Assembly (NCBI GenBank): GCA_020249505.1
Contig: JADCFN010000016.1
Coordinates: 1 to 64,000 of the forward strand
Origin: Roseomonas sp.
Lineage (GTDB): Bacteria > Pseudomonadota > Alphaproteobacteria > Acetobacterales > Acetobacteraceae
Length of the DNA: 64,000 nt
Reading direction: 5' to 3'
Shown: piece after piece, positions 54,696 through 63,732 of the stretch
How the letters are laid out: the number at the start of each line of letters is the position of its first letter
Numbering within the stretch: the stretch's first letter is position 1
The notes under the pieces: generated by a model
Told to the model about the DNA's origin: nothing
Databases searched by the model: none
The model's input: the letters and a program-made list of their open reading frames with translations, nothing else
Translations under genes and position numbers: made by a program

Positions 54696-55424
54696 TTGGC
54701 CGCGCTGATCGAAATCGAGCGCCTGACCAAGCGCTTTGGCGCCTTCACCGCTGTTGATGATGTGTCCTTCACGGTGGATCGTGGTGAGGTGGTGGGCTTC
54801 CTTGGCCCCAATGGCGCCGGCAAATCCACCACTATGAAAATGCTGGCGGGCTTCGTGACACCCTCTGCCGGCACGGCACGCATTTGCGGCCAGGATGTGA
54901 TTGAAGCGCCCGTCGCGGCGAAGCGCACCCTTGGCTATCTGCCGGAAGGCGCGCCCACCTATCCGGAAATGACCGTCACCGGCTTTTTGCATTTCATCGC
55001 GCGCATTCGCGGTTTTGGCGGTGCCGAGGCCAATAAACGCATGGCCCGCGCGATGGCGATGACGCAGCTGGAAGGTGTGCGCCTGCAACCGATTGAAACC
55101 CTCTCCAAGGGTTTCAAGCGCCGTGTTGGCCTTGCACAAGCATTGCTGCATGACCCGCCCGTTTTGGTGCTGGATGAACCGACCGATGGCCTGGACCCGA
55201 ACCAAAAGCATGAGGTGCGTGAATTGATCCGCCGCATGGCACCCGAAAAGGCCATCGTGATTTCAACGCATATCCTGGAAGAAGTGGATGCGGTCTGCAC
55301 CCGTGCCATCATCATCGCCCGCGGCAAGGTACTGGCGGATGCCACACCGAAACAGCTTGAAGCGCCCGGCAAAACGCTTGAGCAAGTCTTCCGCGATTTG
55401 ACCCTGAAGCAGGAGGCCGCCTGA
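54696..55424 (+). CDS. ABC transporter ATP-binding protein (GldA/NosF type)
   Basis: A 242-aa ATPase with Walker [17 protein letters not shown], the signature LSKGFKRRVGLAQALLHDPP and Walker B LVLDEPTDGLDPNQ. The start appears to be TTG 54696 behind AAGGGGAGATAGGC. The sequence type is that of the ATPases serving ABC-2 permeases, including GldA of gliding systems. It heads an operon with a GldF-like permease, a GldG-like protein, a DUF4340 protein and a NUDIX enzyme. The tail TPKQLEAPGKTLEQVFRDLT is typical. The cargo is unknown. Confidence 0.9.
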   Translation: MAALIEIERLTKRFGAFTAVDDVSFTVDRGEVVGFLGPNGAGKSTTMKMLAGFVTPSAGTARICGQDVIEAPVAAKRTLGYLPEGAPTYPEMTVTGFLHFIARIRGFGGAEANKRMARAMAMTQLEGVRLQPIETLSKGFKRRVGLAQALLHDPPVLVLDEPTDGLDPNQKHEVRELIRRMAPEKAIVISTHILEEVDAVCTRAIIIARGKVLADATPKQLEAPGKTLEQVFRDLTLKQEAA

Positions 55425-56155
55425 TGCGCGCTGCCCTGCTGGTCGCTCGCCGGGAATTGGCCGGCTATTTCGCGACCCCCGTTGCTTACGTCTTCATCGT
55501 GATTTTTCTGATGATGGCGGGCGCCATGACCTTCAGCCTGGGCGGTTTCTTCAATCGCGGTCAGGCTGATCTTGGCCCCTTCTTTGGCTTCGTCCCCTGG
55601 CTGTTTCTGTTTCTGGTGCCCGCGCTGACGATGCGGCTTTGGGCGGAAGAACGCCGGCTTGGCACGATTGAATTGCTTCTGACCTTGCCCATGGCGCAAT
55701 GGCAGGCGGTGCTTGGCAAATTCCTCGCCGCTTGGGCGTTTTGCGCCATTGCGCTGGCGTTGACCTTCCCGCTGGTGCTGACCGTGAATTATTTGGGCCG
55801 GCCGGATAATGGCGTGATCGCGGCAGGCTATGGTGCGTGTTTGTTGATGGCGGGTGCCTATCTCGCGATTGGTTCCGCCATGTCGGCCATGACCAAAAAT
55901 CAGGTGATTGCCTTTGTGCTCGCCGTCGCCGTGTGCTTCCTGTTTGCGGTTGCCGGCAGCGCCCTGGTGACGGATTTTCTGAGCCAACGCATGCCGGTAC
56001 TGGCCGAGGTCGCGCGCGCGCTATCGCTCACGGAACGCTTCAATGGCCTCACGCGCGGCGTGATTGCGCTGAGGGATGCGGTGTTCTTCGCCTCCTTCAT
56101 CGGGTTCTGGCTTTTCGTGAATGCGGTGGTGCTTGACCACCGGAAGGCGGACTAG
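55424..56155 (+). CDS. ABC-2 type permease (GldF type)
   Basis: A 243-aa membrane protein with six predicted helices. ARRELAGYFATPVAYVFIVI at the N-terminus and LWAEERRLGTIELLLTLPMA between helices 2 and 3 are the GldF/ABC-2 signature. It starts within the ATPase stop (TGATG), so the two are translationally coupled and should form one complex. The next gene begins 3 nt later. Function in Flavobacterium gliding is known, but alphaproteobacteria lack gliding Gld machinery, so the role here differs. Confidence 0.88.
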   Translation: MRAALLVARRELAGYFATPVAYVFIVIFLMMAGAMTFSLGGFFNRGQADLGPFFGFVPWLFLFLVPALTMRLWAEERRLGTIELLLTLPMAQWQAVLGKFLAAWAFCAIALALTFPLVLTVNYLGRPDNGVIAAGYGACLLMAGAYLAIGSAMSAMTKNQVIAFVLAVAVCFLFAVAGSALVTDFLSQRMPVLAEVARALSLTERFNGLTRGVIALRDAVFFASFIGFWLFVNAVVLDHRKAD

Positions 56156-56158
56156 ACC

Positions 56159-58102
56159 ATGGCTGATGAAATCAAGGCAAAGCCCGGCACGCGGCGCGTC
56201 TGGTCCTCCGCACTTGGGATTTTGGCGGCGCTGGCGCTTGCCATTGGTATCAATCTATTGGTGGAACGTTTTGCGCCGCGCGCGCGGCTTGATCTCACGG
56301 CGCAGAAACTTTACACGCTGTCGGATGGCACGCGCAGCGTGCTGTCCGGGTTGCAAGACCCGGTAACGCTGCGGCTGTTTTATTCGCGCAAACTCGGCAC
56401 CGCCGTCCCGGCCTTTGGCGCCTATGCGGAACGCGTGCGCGCGATGCTGGATGAATATGTCGCGGTCTCGGGCGGGAAGCTGCGGCTTGAAGTGCTGGAC
56501 CCGGAGCCTTTCAGCGAAACCGAAGACCGGGCACTCGCTTTCGGGCTGCAAGGCGTGCCGGTGGATCAATCCGGTGAGCAGGTTTATTTCGGCCTGGTTG
56601 GCGCGAATTTGCTGGATGACGAACGCAATATCCCCTTCTTTCAGCCGGATCGCGAACGCTTTTTGGAATTTGACCTGACGCGGTTGGTCTATGAGCTTTC
56701 CAACCCGCGCCGCCCGGTGATTGGCGTGATGTCGCCCTTGCCTTTGAATGGCGACCCGCGCGCGATGATGATGCGCCAAGCCGCGATGGGCCAGCCTTTC
56801 GCGGTGATGAATAGCCTCAGGCAATTCTTCACTTTGCGCGATGTGCCCTTGGATGCGCAGGTGATTGAAAACGATATCCAAGTGATGATTCTGGCGCATC
56901 CGCAAGGGCTTTCGGATGTGGCGCAATATGCCGTGGATCAATTCGTGCTGCGCGGCGGCAAGCTGATCCTGCTGATTGACCCGCATTCCGAAGGTCAGGC
57001 ATCGCGCCCCGGTCCTGGGGGTCGCCCGCCCGCCATAACATCATCCAATCTGGAACGCCTGACCAATGCCTGGGGCATTGAAGCGCCTTCAGACAAAGTG
57101 GTGCTGGATCTGCGCGGCGCCTGGCGCGTGCGTGCCAATCCGCAGGATCGTGTGCAGGCGGTGGATTACGTCGCCTGGTTCAATGCACAAGGCGATTCGA
57201 TTGCGCAGGGGGAAGTGGCGACCGCACAGCTCAATCAGGTGACCTTTGCCTCGGCCGGTTTGCTGCGGCGGAAGGATGGCGCACGGGTGGAATTCACGCC
57301 GCTCATCACCTCAAGCCCGCGCAGCATGGAAGCGGATGCGGCAAAGGTCCGCGACAATCCGAACCCCACGCAAGTGCTGGCGGATTTCCGCCCTGATGGG
57401 CAGACCCGCGTGCTCGCGGCGCGGCTGCGCGGAGAGATCAGCACAGCCTTCCCCGATGGCCCGCCACCGCCGCCGCAAGGCGCAGAACGCCCCGCCGATT
57501 TCCCGGCACATCGCGCGCGGAGTGAAGGGGCGGCCAATATCATCGTCATCCATGATGCGGATGTGCTGGAAGATCGCTTCTGGGTGCGCGTGCAGGATTT
57601 CTTTGGCCAACAGGTGGCGACACCGTTCAGCGATAATGGCGCGCTGATTGCGAATTTAGTGGATACCATGGCAGGCGGTGATGCGCTGATTTCGCTCCGC
57701 TCACGCGGTGAATCGCTCCGCCCGTTTGAAGTGGTGGATGATATTCGCCGCGATGCGGAAGCACGTTTCCGCCAGACGGAACGGGAACTCACGCAGCGCC
57801 TGGAAGCCACCGAAAAACGCCTGCGCGAATTGCGCCAGGGCCCGCAGGGCGGGGCTGAGCGCGGCCAGACCAATGCCGTGATCAGCGCCGAACAGCGCGC
57901 GGAAATTGATGCGGCGCGTGAGGAGATTCTCCGCACCCGCCAGCAATTGCGCGCGGTGCAGCTTGATCTCAGGCGCGATATTGAAGGGCTTGAGACGCGG
58001 CTCCGTATCCTCAATATCGCCGCCGTGCCGGTGCTGCTGACAATCCTTGCATTGGTGCTTGGTGTAGTGCGGTCGCGCAGGCGCGCGGCAGCGCGGCATT
58101 AA
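56159..58102 (+). CDS. GldG-like ABC-associated protein
   Basis: A 647-aa protein. An N-terminal membrane helix (VWSSALGILAALALAIGINL) leads to a large periplasmic region with ARLDLTAQKLYTLSDGTRSV, VTLRLFYSRKLGTAVPAFGA and VIENDIQVMILAHPQGLSDV, the GldG/IFT52-like pattern. A predicted coiled coil (residues about 535-615: RQTERELTQRLEATEKRLRE) precedes a C-terminal helix (VPVLLTILALVLGVVRSRRR). Two membrane anchors with an intervening sensor-like domain fit a partner of the permease. It follows gldF by 3 nt. Confidence 0.87.
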   Translation: MADEIKAKPGTRRVWSSALGILAALALAIGINLLVERFAPRARLDLTAQKLYTLSDGTRSVLSGLQDPVTLRLFYSRKLGTAVPAFGAYAERVRAMLDEYVAVSGGKLRLEVLDPEPFSETEDRALAFGLQGVPVDQSGEQVYFGLVGANLLDDERNIPFFQPDRERFLEFDLTRLVYELSNPRRPVIGVMSPLPLNGDPRAMMMRQAAMGQPFAVMNSLRQFFTLRDVPLDAQVIENDIQVMILAHPQGLSDVAQYAVDQFVLRGGKLILLIDPHSEGQASRPGPGGRPPAITSSNLERLTNAWGIEAPSDKVVLDLRGAWRVRANPQDRVQAVDYVAWFNAQGDSIAQGEVATAQLNQVTFASAGLLRRKDGARVEFTPLITSSPRSMEADAAKVRDNPNPTQVLADFRPDGQTRVLAARLRGEISTAFPDGPPPPPQGAERPADFPAHRARSEGAANIIVIHDADVLEDRFWVRVQDFFGQQVATPFSDNGALIANLVDTMAGGDALISLRSRGESLRPFEVVDDIRRDAEARFRQTERELTQRLEATEKRLRELRQGPQGGAERGQTNAVISAEQRAEIDAAREEILRTRQQLRAVQLDLRRDIEGLETRLRILNIAAVPVLLTILALVLGVVRSRRRAAARH

Positions 58103-58116
58103 AGGGGGCTGGCAAT

Positions 58117-59157
58117 ATGCAACGACGTTCCCTGATTTTGCTTGGCAGCGCTGCGGTCATTGCGATGGCTGGCGCTTTGCTGATCAAGCCACCGCAGCCG
58201 CCAGCCCCACCAGTGGGCACGGGCGCGCTTGCCTTTCCGGGCCTTGCGCAGCGCCTGCCCAATGCTGCACGGATTGAGGTGCGCCGTCATGATGGCGCGC
58301 TTGAAATCATCCGTCGCGGTGATGTCTGGGTGCTGCCAACCAAGGGCGATTATCCCATCCGGCAGGAAAAACTACGCGAATTGCTGACAGGGCTCACCGA
58401 ACTCCGCCTGATGGAACCGCGCACCGGCAATCCTGAGATGTTTGATCGGCTCGGCCTGGAAGACCCGATGCGCGCGGGCGCCACTTCCACCCTGCTGCGC
58501 GTTCTGGATGCGCAAGGCGCGGCGCTGGTGGAATTGGTGATTGGCCGGCGGCGCATGCGTACCCAAGGCAATGTGCCGGAAAGTGCTTATGTGCGGCGAC
58601 CAAATGAAAACCAGGCATGGCTCGCGGAAGGGCGCATTCCGGTGGATGCCGACCCGCAGCTTTGGCTTGACCGAGACATCGCGAACCTACCGCGCGAACG
58701 CGTCCAGCGCGTGGTGATTGCGCGCACGGGTGAAGCCGCACTGGTGCTGACCCATTCCGGCCAGCCCGATGGCAAGCTTGCCATCACCACGCCCGCTGAT
58801 GCGCCGCCCGCTGACGATATCAGCCTGGATGAGGTTTCGCGCAGCTTCGAATTCCTGACTTTCCTGGATGTACGGCGCGAAGCCGATGCGCCTGGCGAAG
58901 CTTTGGGTGAGACGCGCTTTGAATTGACCGATCGGCTGGCCATCATCGCCCGCCCGCGCAAGCAGGGTGAAGAAATCTGGGTAACGCTGACTGCTGAGGG
59001 CGATGATGAAGCGGCGCGCTTGAATGCGCGCTGGCGCGGCTGGGTCTATCAAATCGGGCAATGGAAAGAAAAAGCCATGATCCCCCGGCTAGAGGATTTG
59101 CGCCGTCAGGAAGAGGCGCCCGCCCCCGCTGCTGAACCGCCGATCGTGCCGCGGTGA
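58117..59157 (+). CDS. DUF4340-domain protein
   Basis: A 346-aa protein with an N-terminal membrane helix (SLILLGSAAVIAMAGALLIK) and a periplasmic part. That part contains the DUF4340 pattern VLPTKGDYPIRQEKLRELLT and GLTELRLMEPRTGNPEMFDR, and LWLDRDIANLPRERVQRVVI. DUF4340 proteins regularly close GldAFG-type operons and their function is unknown. A Pro-rich tail (EEAPAPAAEPPIVPR) ends it. It starts 14 nt after the GldG-like gene and overlaps the NUDIX gene by 4 nt (GTGA). Confidence 0.85.
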   Translation: MQRRSLILLGSAAVIAMAGALLIKPPQPPAPPVGTGALAFPGLAQRLPNAARIEVRRHDGALEIIRRGDVWVLPTKGDYPIRQEKLRELLTGLTELRLMEPRTGNPEMFDRLGLEDPMRAGATSTLLRVLDAQGAALVELVIGRRRMRTQGNVPESAYVRRPNENQAWLAEGRIPVDADPQLWLDRDIANLPRERVQRVVIARTGEAALVLTHSGQPDGKLAITTPADAPPADDISLDEVSRSFEFLTFLDVRREADAPGEALGETRFELTDRLAIIARPRKQGEEIWVTLTAEGDDEAARLNARWRGWVYQIGQWKEKAMIPRLEDLRRQEEAPAPAAEPPIVPR

Positions 59158-59597
59158 GCAACGCGCCGCGCGAATATCCTGACCGCCCCTGGGTCGGCAT
59201 TGGCTGCATCGTGTTTCGCGAAGAAGCGGTGCTGCTGGTCCGCCGCGGCAAGCCACCCCGCATCGGCCAATGGTCTTTGCCCGGTGGTGCGCAGCATGTG
59301 GGGGAAAAGGCGGAAGAAGCCGCGCGGCGCGAATTGCGCGAGGAAACCAGCATTGAAGTGGGCCAGATGGCGCTGGCCTATGTTTTCGATGCCATCAATC
59401 AAGATGATGATGGCCGCGCGCGCTACCATTACACCATCATTGATTTCGCCGCGCATTGGCAGGAAGGCGAAGCCCGCGCTGGCGATGATGTCAGTGAAGT
59501 TGCCTGGGCGCTGCCGCAGGAGTTGCACGCCTATGATTTGACCGAAGCGGCGCATGAGGCGATTGCCGCGGCGCGGATTGCGCTAGGGTTACGCTAA
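59154..59597 (+). CDS. NUDIX hydrolase
   Basis: A 147-aa NUDIX-fold enzyme. The Nudix box is present as GAQHVGEKAEEAARRELREE, with Ser in place of the usual Gly after EET. Other segments are GIGCIVFREEAVLLVRRG and ARYHYTIIDFAAHW. It probably hydrolyses a nucleoside-diphosphate derivative such as ADP-ribose or a damaged nucleotide. The GTG start (59154) overlaps the DUF4340 stop by 4 nt, so it belongs to the ABC operon. It is convergent with the sigma-54 regulator, with a 4-nt gap. Confidence 0.88.
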   Translation: MSNAPREYPDRPWVGIGCIVFREEAVLLVRRGKPPRIGQWSLPGGAQHVGEKAEEAARRELREETSIEVGQMALAYVFDAINQDDDGRARYHYTIIDFAAHWQEGEARAGDDVSEVAWALPQELHAYDLTEAAHEAIAAARIALGLR

Positions 59598-59601
59598 ACC
59601 T

Positions 59602-61035
59602 TCAGCGCCGCCGCCAGCTTTCCTGTTTGCGATAAAGCGTGGATGGGCTGATGCCCAAATACGCTGCCGCCTTGGCGATATTTCCGCCGCAAAGCCGCAC
59701 AGCTTCCTCAATCGCTTCGCGTTCCGTGTCAGCCAAGGGGCGGATGCGTTTGGTGGACTCCACCGCGCGCGGCGTTAGCGTGAGGGGCGGGGTCTCTTGC
59801 ACTTTCGGTGGTTCCGGCGGCGGCAAGGGCGCAGGGGCAGGCTTGGCACCGCCTTCACGGACCGTGGCGGGCAACATGCTGGCGGTCACCACTTCGCCAT
59901 CATGCAGCACCACGGCGGTGCGAATGGCATTTTCCAATTCGCGCACATTGCCAGGCCAGGTGTGGCGCATCAGCAGCGCGCGTGCTTCGGCATCAAAGCG
60001 CTGAAAGCGCTTGCCTTCCTCGGCGGCGCTTTTCGCCAGAAATGCCTCAGCCAAAGCCAGCACATCATCGCCCCGATCCCGCAGCGGCGGCAGGGGCACG
60101 GGGATAACATGCAGGCGGTAATATAAATCTTCGCGGAAGCGCCCAGCGCGGACTTCCTCCAACGGATCACGATTGGTGGCACAGACAAAGCGCACATCGG
60201 TTTGCATCAGCTTGCCGCTGCCCACCGGCTGAAACGTGCCAGTCTGGATGAAGCGCAGCAGCTTGCCTTGCAGCGCCAAATCCATTTCGCAAATCTCATC
60301 CAGGAACAGCGTGCCGCCATCCGCCGCCCGCGCCGCGCCCATGCGGTCCGCCACCGCGCCGGTAAAGGCGCCGCGCACATGGCCGAAGACTTCGCTTTCA
60401 ATCAAATCCTTCGGGATCGCCGCGCAATTGATGGCGATGAACGGCCCGGCCTTGCGGGGGGAGATGCTGTGCACCGCCTCCGCCGCCAATTCCTTGCCGG
60501 TGCCGCTTTCGCCTGTGACAAATACCGTCGCACGAGACGCGGCGGCATTTTCCAGAATGCGATAGACCGCCTGCATGGTGGGCGCGGCGCCGATGAAGCC
60601 GGCAAAACCCTGGCGGGGCGCACCCGCGGCAAGCACCGCCACCTGCCGGCGCAAAGCGGCGCGTTCCATGACATTAGCAACCGTCACCGTCAGGCGTTCC
60701 GGTGCGAAGGGCTTTACGAGAAAATCCGAAGCGCCGGCCCGCATCGCTTCCACCGCCAGCGCCACCGAACCATGCGCGGTCATCACCACCACGGGCAGAT
60801 CAGGATCGCGCCCGCGCAATTCGCGCAACACGGAAAGCCCATCGCCATCGGGCAGGCGCAAATCCAAAAGCACACCATCTGGCATGGCCTGATCAGCGAA
60901 TTTCAGCGCATCCGCGATGCAATGCGCGTGACGAATATCGTAAGGCCCCGCGCGCAGATATTCCTGATAGACGGTGGCGAGTGAGGGCGAATCCTCCACC
61001 AGCAAAATCCTGTGGTGCAACGGCGCATCAGCCAC
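59602..61035 (-). CDS. Sigma-54-dependent response regulator (NtrC/LuxO family)
   Basis: A 477-aa activator. The receiver domain has the phospho-accepting Asp58 in [13 protein letters not shown] and FLVKPF. The AAA+ core has Walker [16 protein letters not shown], the intact sigma-54 contact GAFTGA, Walker [14 protein letters not shown], and [15 protein letters not shown] Pro-rich linker leads to a Fis-type HTH ([20 protein letters not shown]). The GTG start (61035) overlaps the 85-aa gene by 8 nt. No cognate kinase is adjacent. It turns on RpoN promoters after phosphorylation; targets are unknown. Confidence 0.93.
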   Translation of the reverse strand: MADAPLHHRILLVEDSPSLATVYQEYLRAGPYDIRHAHCIADALKFADQAMPDGVLLDLRLPDGDGLSVLRELRGRDPDLPVVVMTAHGSVALAVEAMRAGASDFLVKPFAPERLTVTVANVMERAALRRQVAVLAAGAPRQGFAGFIGAAPTMQAVYRILENAAASRATVFVTGESGTGKELAAEAVHSISPRKAGPFIAINCAAIPKDLIESEVFGHVRGAFTGAVADRMGAARAADGGTLFLDEICEMDLALQGKLLRFIQTGTFQPVGSGKLMQTDVRFVCATNRDPLEEVRAGRFREDLYYRLHVIPVPLPPLRDRGDDVLALAEAFLAKSAAEEGKRFQRFDAEARALLMRHTWPGNVRELENAIRTAVVLHDGEVVTASMLPATVREGGAKPAPAPLPPPEPPKVQETPPLTLTPRAVESTKRIRPLADTEREAIEEAVRLCGGNIAKAAAYLGISPSTLYRKQESWRRR

Positions 61036-61285
61036 GCGCGCGCATCCAACCGAATAAGGTCATGGCAGCGCCCAAGACCGCAGGCACCACCCAGGCGGGG
61101 GCTTCCAGTACTGGCAGCAAAAGGTCGTCCCAAATCATCGGCAGAAGATAACGCTGCACCACGGCTTGCACCAAATTGAGCAAGCCAGGGTCCAGGCGAA
61201 ACAACACCGCCCCCAGCGGATCACCACCGAAAACCGCAAAAAGCCCCACCGCCAAGGCCAGCAGGGCAAGCCCAATCAGGCGCAT
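61028..61285 (-). CDS. Small membrane protein between msrP and the sigma-54 regulator
   Basis: An 85-aa protein with two membrane segments (LIGLALLALAVGLFAVFGGD and PAWVVPAVLGAAMTLFGWMR), joined by an amphipathic stretch containing VVQRYLLPMIWDDLLLPV. I do not recognise it. It starts 1 nt after the msrP stop (ATG 61285) and its end overlaps the regulator start by 8 nt. The MsrQ haem subunit expected next to msrP has six helices and about 200 aa; this protein is much smaller, so it is not MsrQ. A longer frame from 61345 lies inside msrP. Confidence 0.65.
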   Translation of the reverse strand: MRLIGLALLALAVGLFAVFGGDPLGAVLFRLDPGLLNLVQAVVQRYLLPMIWDDLLLPVLEAPAWVVPAVLGAAMTLFGWMRARG

Positions 61286-61286
61286 G

Positions 61287-62219
61287 TCACGCCCAAAGCC
61301 TTTCGCGTTGCAGATTGGTGTAAAGATCAGCGACGAATTCGCCATAGCCGTTGAACAGCATCGTCGGCACCGTCTCCCCAGTGCCCAGCATGCGTTCTTG
61401 CGCCTGGCTCCAGCGTGGATGCGGCACGGCGGGGTTCACATTGGCCCAGAAGCCATATTCCTGCGACTGGATCTTCTCCCAGAAGGAAACCGGGCGCTGA
61501 TCAGTCAGGCGGATTGTCACAATGCTCTTGCCGGCCTTGAAGCCGTATTTCCAGGGCTGATGGAAACGGATCGGCCCGCCATTTTGCGGCGGCAGCAGCT
61601 TGCCATAGGCGCCGACCACCATGAAGGAAAGCTCATTGGCAGCTTCGGCAATGGTGCAGCCTTCCGTATAGGGCCAGGGGTACCAGCTTTGCCGCAGGCC
61701 AGGCATGACAGAAGGCAGCACTGCAGTCTGGAACACCACATAGCGCGCAGAAGATAGCGGCTTTACCTCGGCCATCAGGGCAGAGAATTGAAAACCGGTC
61801 CAGGGTACGACCATGGCCCAGGCTTCCACGCAACGCAGGCGATAGACGCGTTCTTCCAGGGGCATGCGGCGGAGCAGGTCTTCAATGCTGTATTCACGCG
61901 GGCTTTCCACCATGCCTTCCACCTTCACCGTCCAGGGGCGTTGGGGCATGCGCTGGGCGGCGGCGCTGATGGTCTTGTGGCTGCCGAATTCATAGAAATT
62001 GTTGTAGGTGGTGACCTCACGCTCGGCGGTGATGGCGCGGCCTGGCACGTAACGCGTGTTGCGCATGGCGGGTGGCAGGCTGGCTTGCTGGGCAAGGGCC
62101 GGTCCAGCGGCCAGCATCCCAGCGCCAAGCGCCAGCGCCTTGCGGCGACCAAACACCAGCGATTCCGGTGTGACGCTGCTTTCGGGCAGATTCCAGGGGC
62201 GGCTTTTCAGGATATGCAT
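61287..62219 (-). CDS. msrP: Periplasmic methionine sulfoxide reductase catalytic subunit MsrP
   Basis: A 310-aa molybdopterin enzyme of the sulfite oxidase fold that repairs oxidised methionine in envelope proteins. A twin-arginine leader (FGRRKALALGAGMLAAG) is near residue 25. VTTYNNFYEFGSHKTI, LRCVEAWAMVVPWTGF (with the molybdenum-ligating Cys) and YGKLLPPQNGGPIRFHQPWK are typical of MsrP/YedY. ATG 62219 (MHILKSRPWN) is selected because the longer frame from 62405 runs into the upstream gene. Its usual partner MsrQ is not adjacent. Confidence 0.92.
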   Translation of the reverse strand: MHILKSRPWNLPESSVTPESLVFGRRKALALGAGMLAAGPALAQQASLPPAMRNTRYVPGRAITAEREVTTYNNFYEFGSHKTISAAAQRMPQRPWTVKVEGMVESPREYSIEDLLRRMPLEERVYRLRCVEAWAMVVPWTGFQFSALMAEVKPLSSARYVVFQTAVLPSVMPGLRQSWYPWPYTEGCTIAEAANELSFMVVGAYGKLLPPQNGGPIRFHQPWKYGFKAGKSIVTIRLTDQRPVSFWEKIQSQEYGFWANVNPAVPHPRWSQAQERMLGTGETVPTMLFNGYGEFVADLYTNLQRERLWA

Positions 62220-62277
62220 CGCGGGGCGCCTTTCGTTGAAAGCGATAAAGGCCCGCTTCCCTTTAAGGTCAAGAAGA

Positions 62278-63732
62278 TTACCGCCCTGGCTGCGGCAAAA
62301 CCGCACTCGGCGACTGGCCGGGCGCCGTGGTGACGCGAAATAGCCGATAGGCTTCGGCTTCCTGGCCGCGCCGGGCACGAACCAGCCGGCCGGCGTCGCC
62401 TTCAATCGGGGTGGCGCCCGGCCAAAGCGGTGGGCCCTCGCCGCGTCTCTCGCTGCGGATCAGCAAACCTTGGGCATTTTCGGTGGGGGGGGACAAAGTG
62501 AAGAAGCGCCAGCGCGGATCCATGGCCAGGACTGGCACCTCGGGCGGCATGCGAAAGGCCATGCCAGAAGCCAAGCCATATTCCTCGGCCGCGATGAAGG
62601 CTGCGCCTTCGCGCTGAGCGGCCCGCGCCAGATCGGCCGCCAGCCCATCCCAGCCGCCAAGCCGCGCCAGCGTCGGGTCCTGGCGGCGCGGCAGGGCCAA
62701 GGGCGCGGCGGTGGCTTGCAGATAGGCCACCCCTGCCATCGCAAACCCTAGCGCCAAGGCAGGCATGCGAAGCCGGAGCCACGAAGCAGGCAGCAGCGCA
62801 GCGGCGGCAATGGCGGCACTGGGGTAGAGGATCGCCGGCCAATTCCCCTGAACTCGGCTGCCCAAAGCCTGCCAGACGAAAATCGCCGCACCTGGCAGAA
62901 TCAACGCCAGCAACAGTCCACCGCCGGCGTCACGCTCGCGCCAGACCTGCCGCGCCGCCACGAAAGTGCCCACAACGCAAAGCAAAAACACCAAAGGCGT
63001 CACCAAAGCCACCTGCCCGCCCAGCAATTCGCCAAGCCAGCGGAGACTCTGCCCCGCCCCACCGGCAGCCGTGCGTCCACCCTGTTTGGCGAAGGACGCC
63101 CATTCATGCGCGGCATTCCAGAAAATCACAGGCGCAAAAAGCGCTACCGCCAAAGCGCCCCCTGCCCAAAGCTGCCAGCGCAGCAGCCAACGCCGCGCTT
63201 CCGGCAGCAGCACCAACCACAGTACCAAGCCGAAGCCGAGCAAGGCGGCGGTGTATTTGGACAAAAGCGCAGCGCCTGCAAAACCGCCCGCCAACAACCA
63301 CCAGCGCGCATCGCCGCTGCGCTGCGCCCGCGCCACAGCCCAAAGCGTTGCCACCCAAAAGAACAGCAAGGGCGTGTCGGGCGTCATGGTCACGGCGCCA
63401 AGTGCCGCGAAAAGCGTCGCATTCATCAGCGCCGCAGCCCAAGGCCCGGCACCGCGGCCGGGGAAAAGATCCTCAGCGCTGCGCGCCAGCATCAGGGAGC
63501 CCACGAGCAGAGTGATCGGCCCCAAAAGCCGCACGCCAAGCGCGCCATCACCGACCAGCGCGGTCCCGAGCCAGATGAAGATCGCGACCATGGGCGGATG
63601 GTCCAGATATCCCGCCTGAAGGTTACGCGACCAGACCCAGTAATACGCCTCATCCGGGGAAAGCGGCAGGATCGCCGCCAGCACCAGGCGCAAACCCGTC
63701 AGCGCCAGCAGCGCAACCAGCCAAGGATTCAC
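62278..63732 (-). CDS. Membrane glycosyltransferase (GT39/ArnT-like)
   Basis: A 484-aa polytopic enzyme of the GT-C fold. The N-terminal acidic loop LSPDEAYYWVWSRNLQAGYL (the conserved DEAYYW) and MTPDTPLLFFWVATLWAVAR fit ArnT/PMT-type transferases, with about 11 helices and a soluble C-terminal domain. It would transfer a sugar from a lipid carrier to an envelope acceptor. GTG 63732 (MNPWLVALLAL) overlaps the GtrA stop by 4 nt and is preferred to ATG 63774, which would overlap by 46 nt. The two genes likely modify surface glycan together. Confidence 0.85.
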   Translation of the reverse strand: MNPWLVALLALTGLRLVLAAILPLSPDEAYYWVWSRNLQAGYLDHPPMVAIFIWLGTALVGDGALGVRLLGPITLLVGSLMLARSAEDLFPGRGAGPWAAALMNATLFAALGAVTMTPDTPLLFFWVATLWAVARAQRSGDARWWLLAGGFAGAALLSKYTAALLGFGLVLWLVLLPEARRWLLRWQLWAGGALAVALFAPVIFWNAAHEWASFAKQGGRTAAGGAGQSLRWLGELLGGQVALVTPLVFLLCVVGTFVAARQVWRERDAGGGLLLALILPGAAIFVWQALGSRVQGNWPAILYPSAAIAAAALLPASWLRLRMPALALGFAMAGVAYLQATAAPLALPRRQDPTLARLGGWDGLAADLARAAQREGAAFIAAEEYGLASGMAFRMPPEVPVLAMDPRWRFFTLSPPTENAQGLLIRSERRGEGPPLWPGATPIEGDAGRLVRARRGQEAEAYRLFRVTTAPGQSPSAVLPQPGR

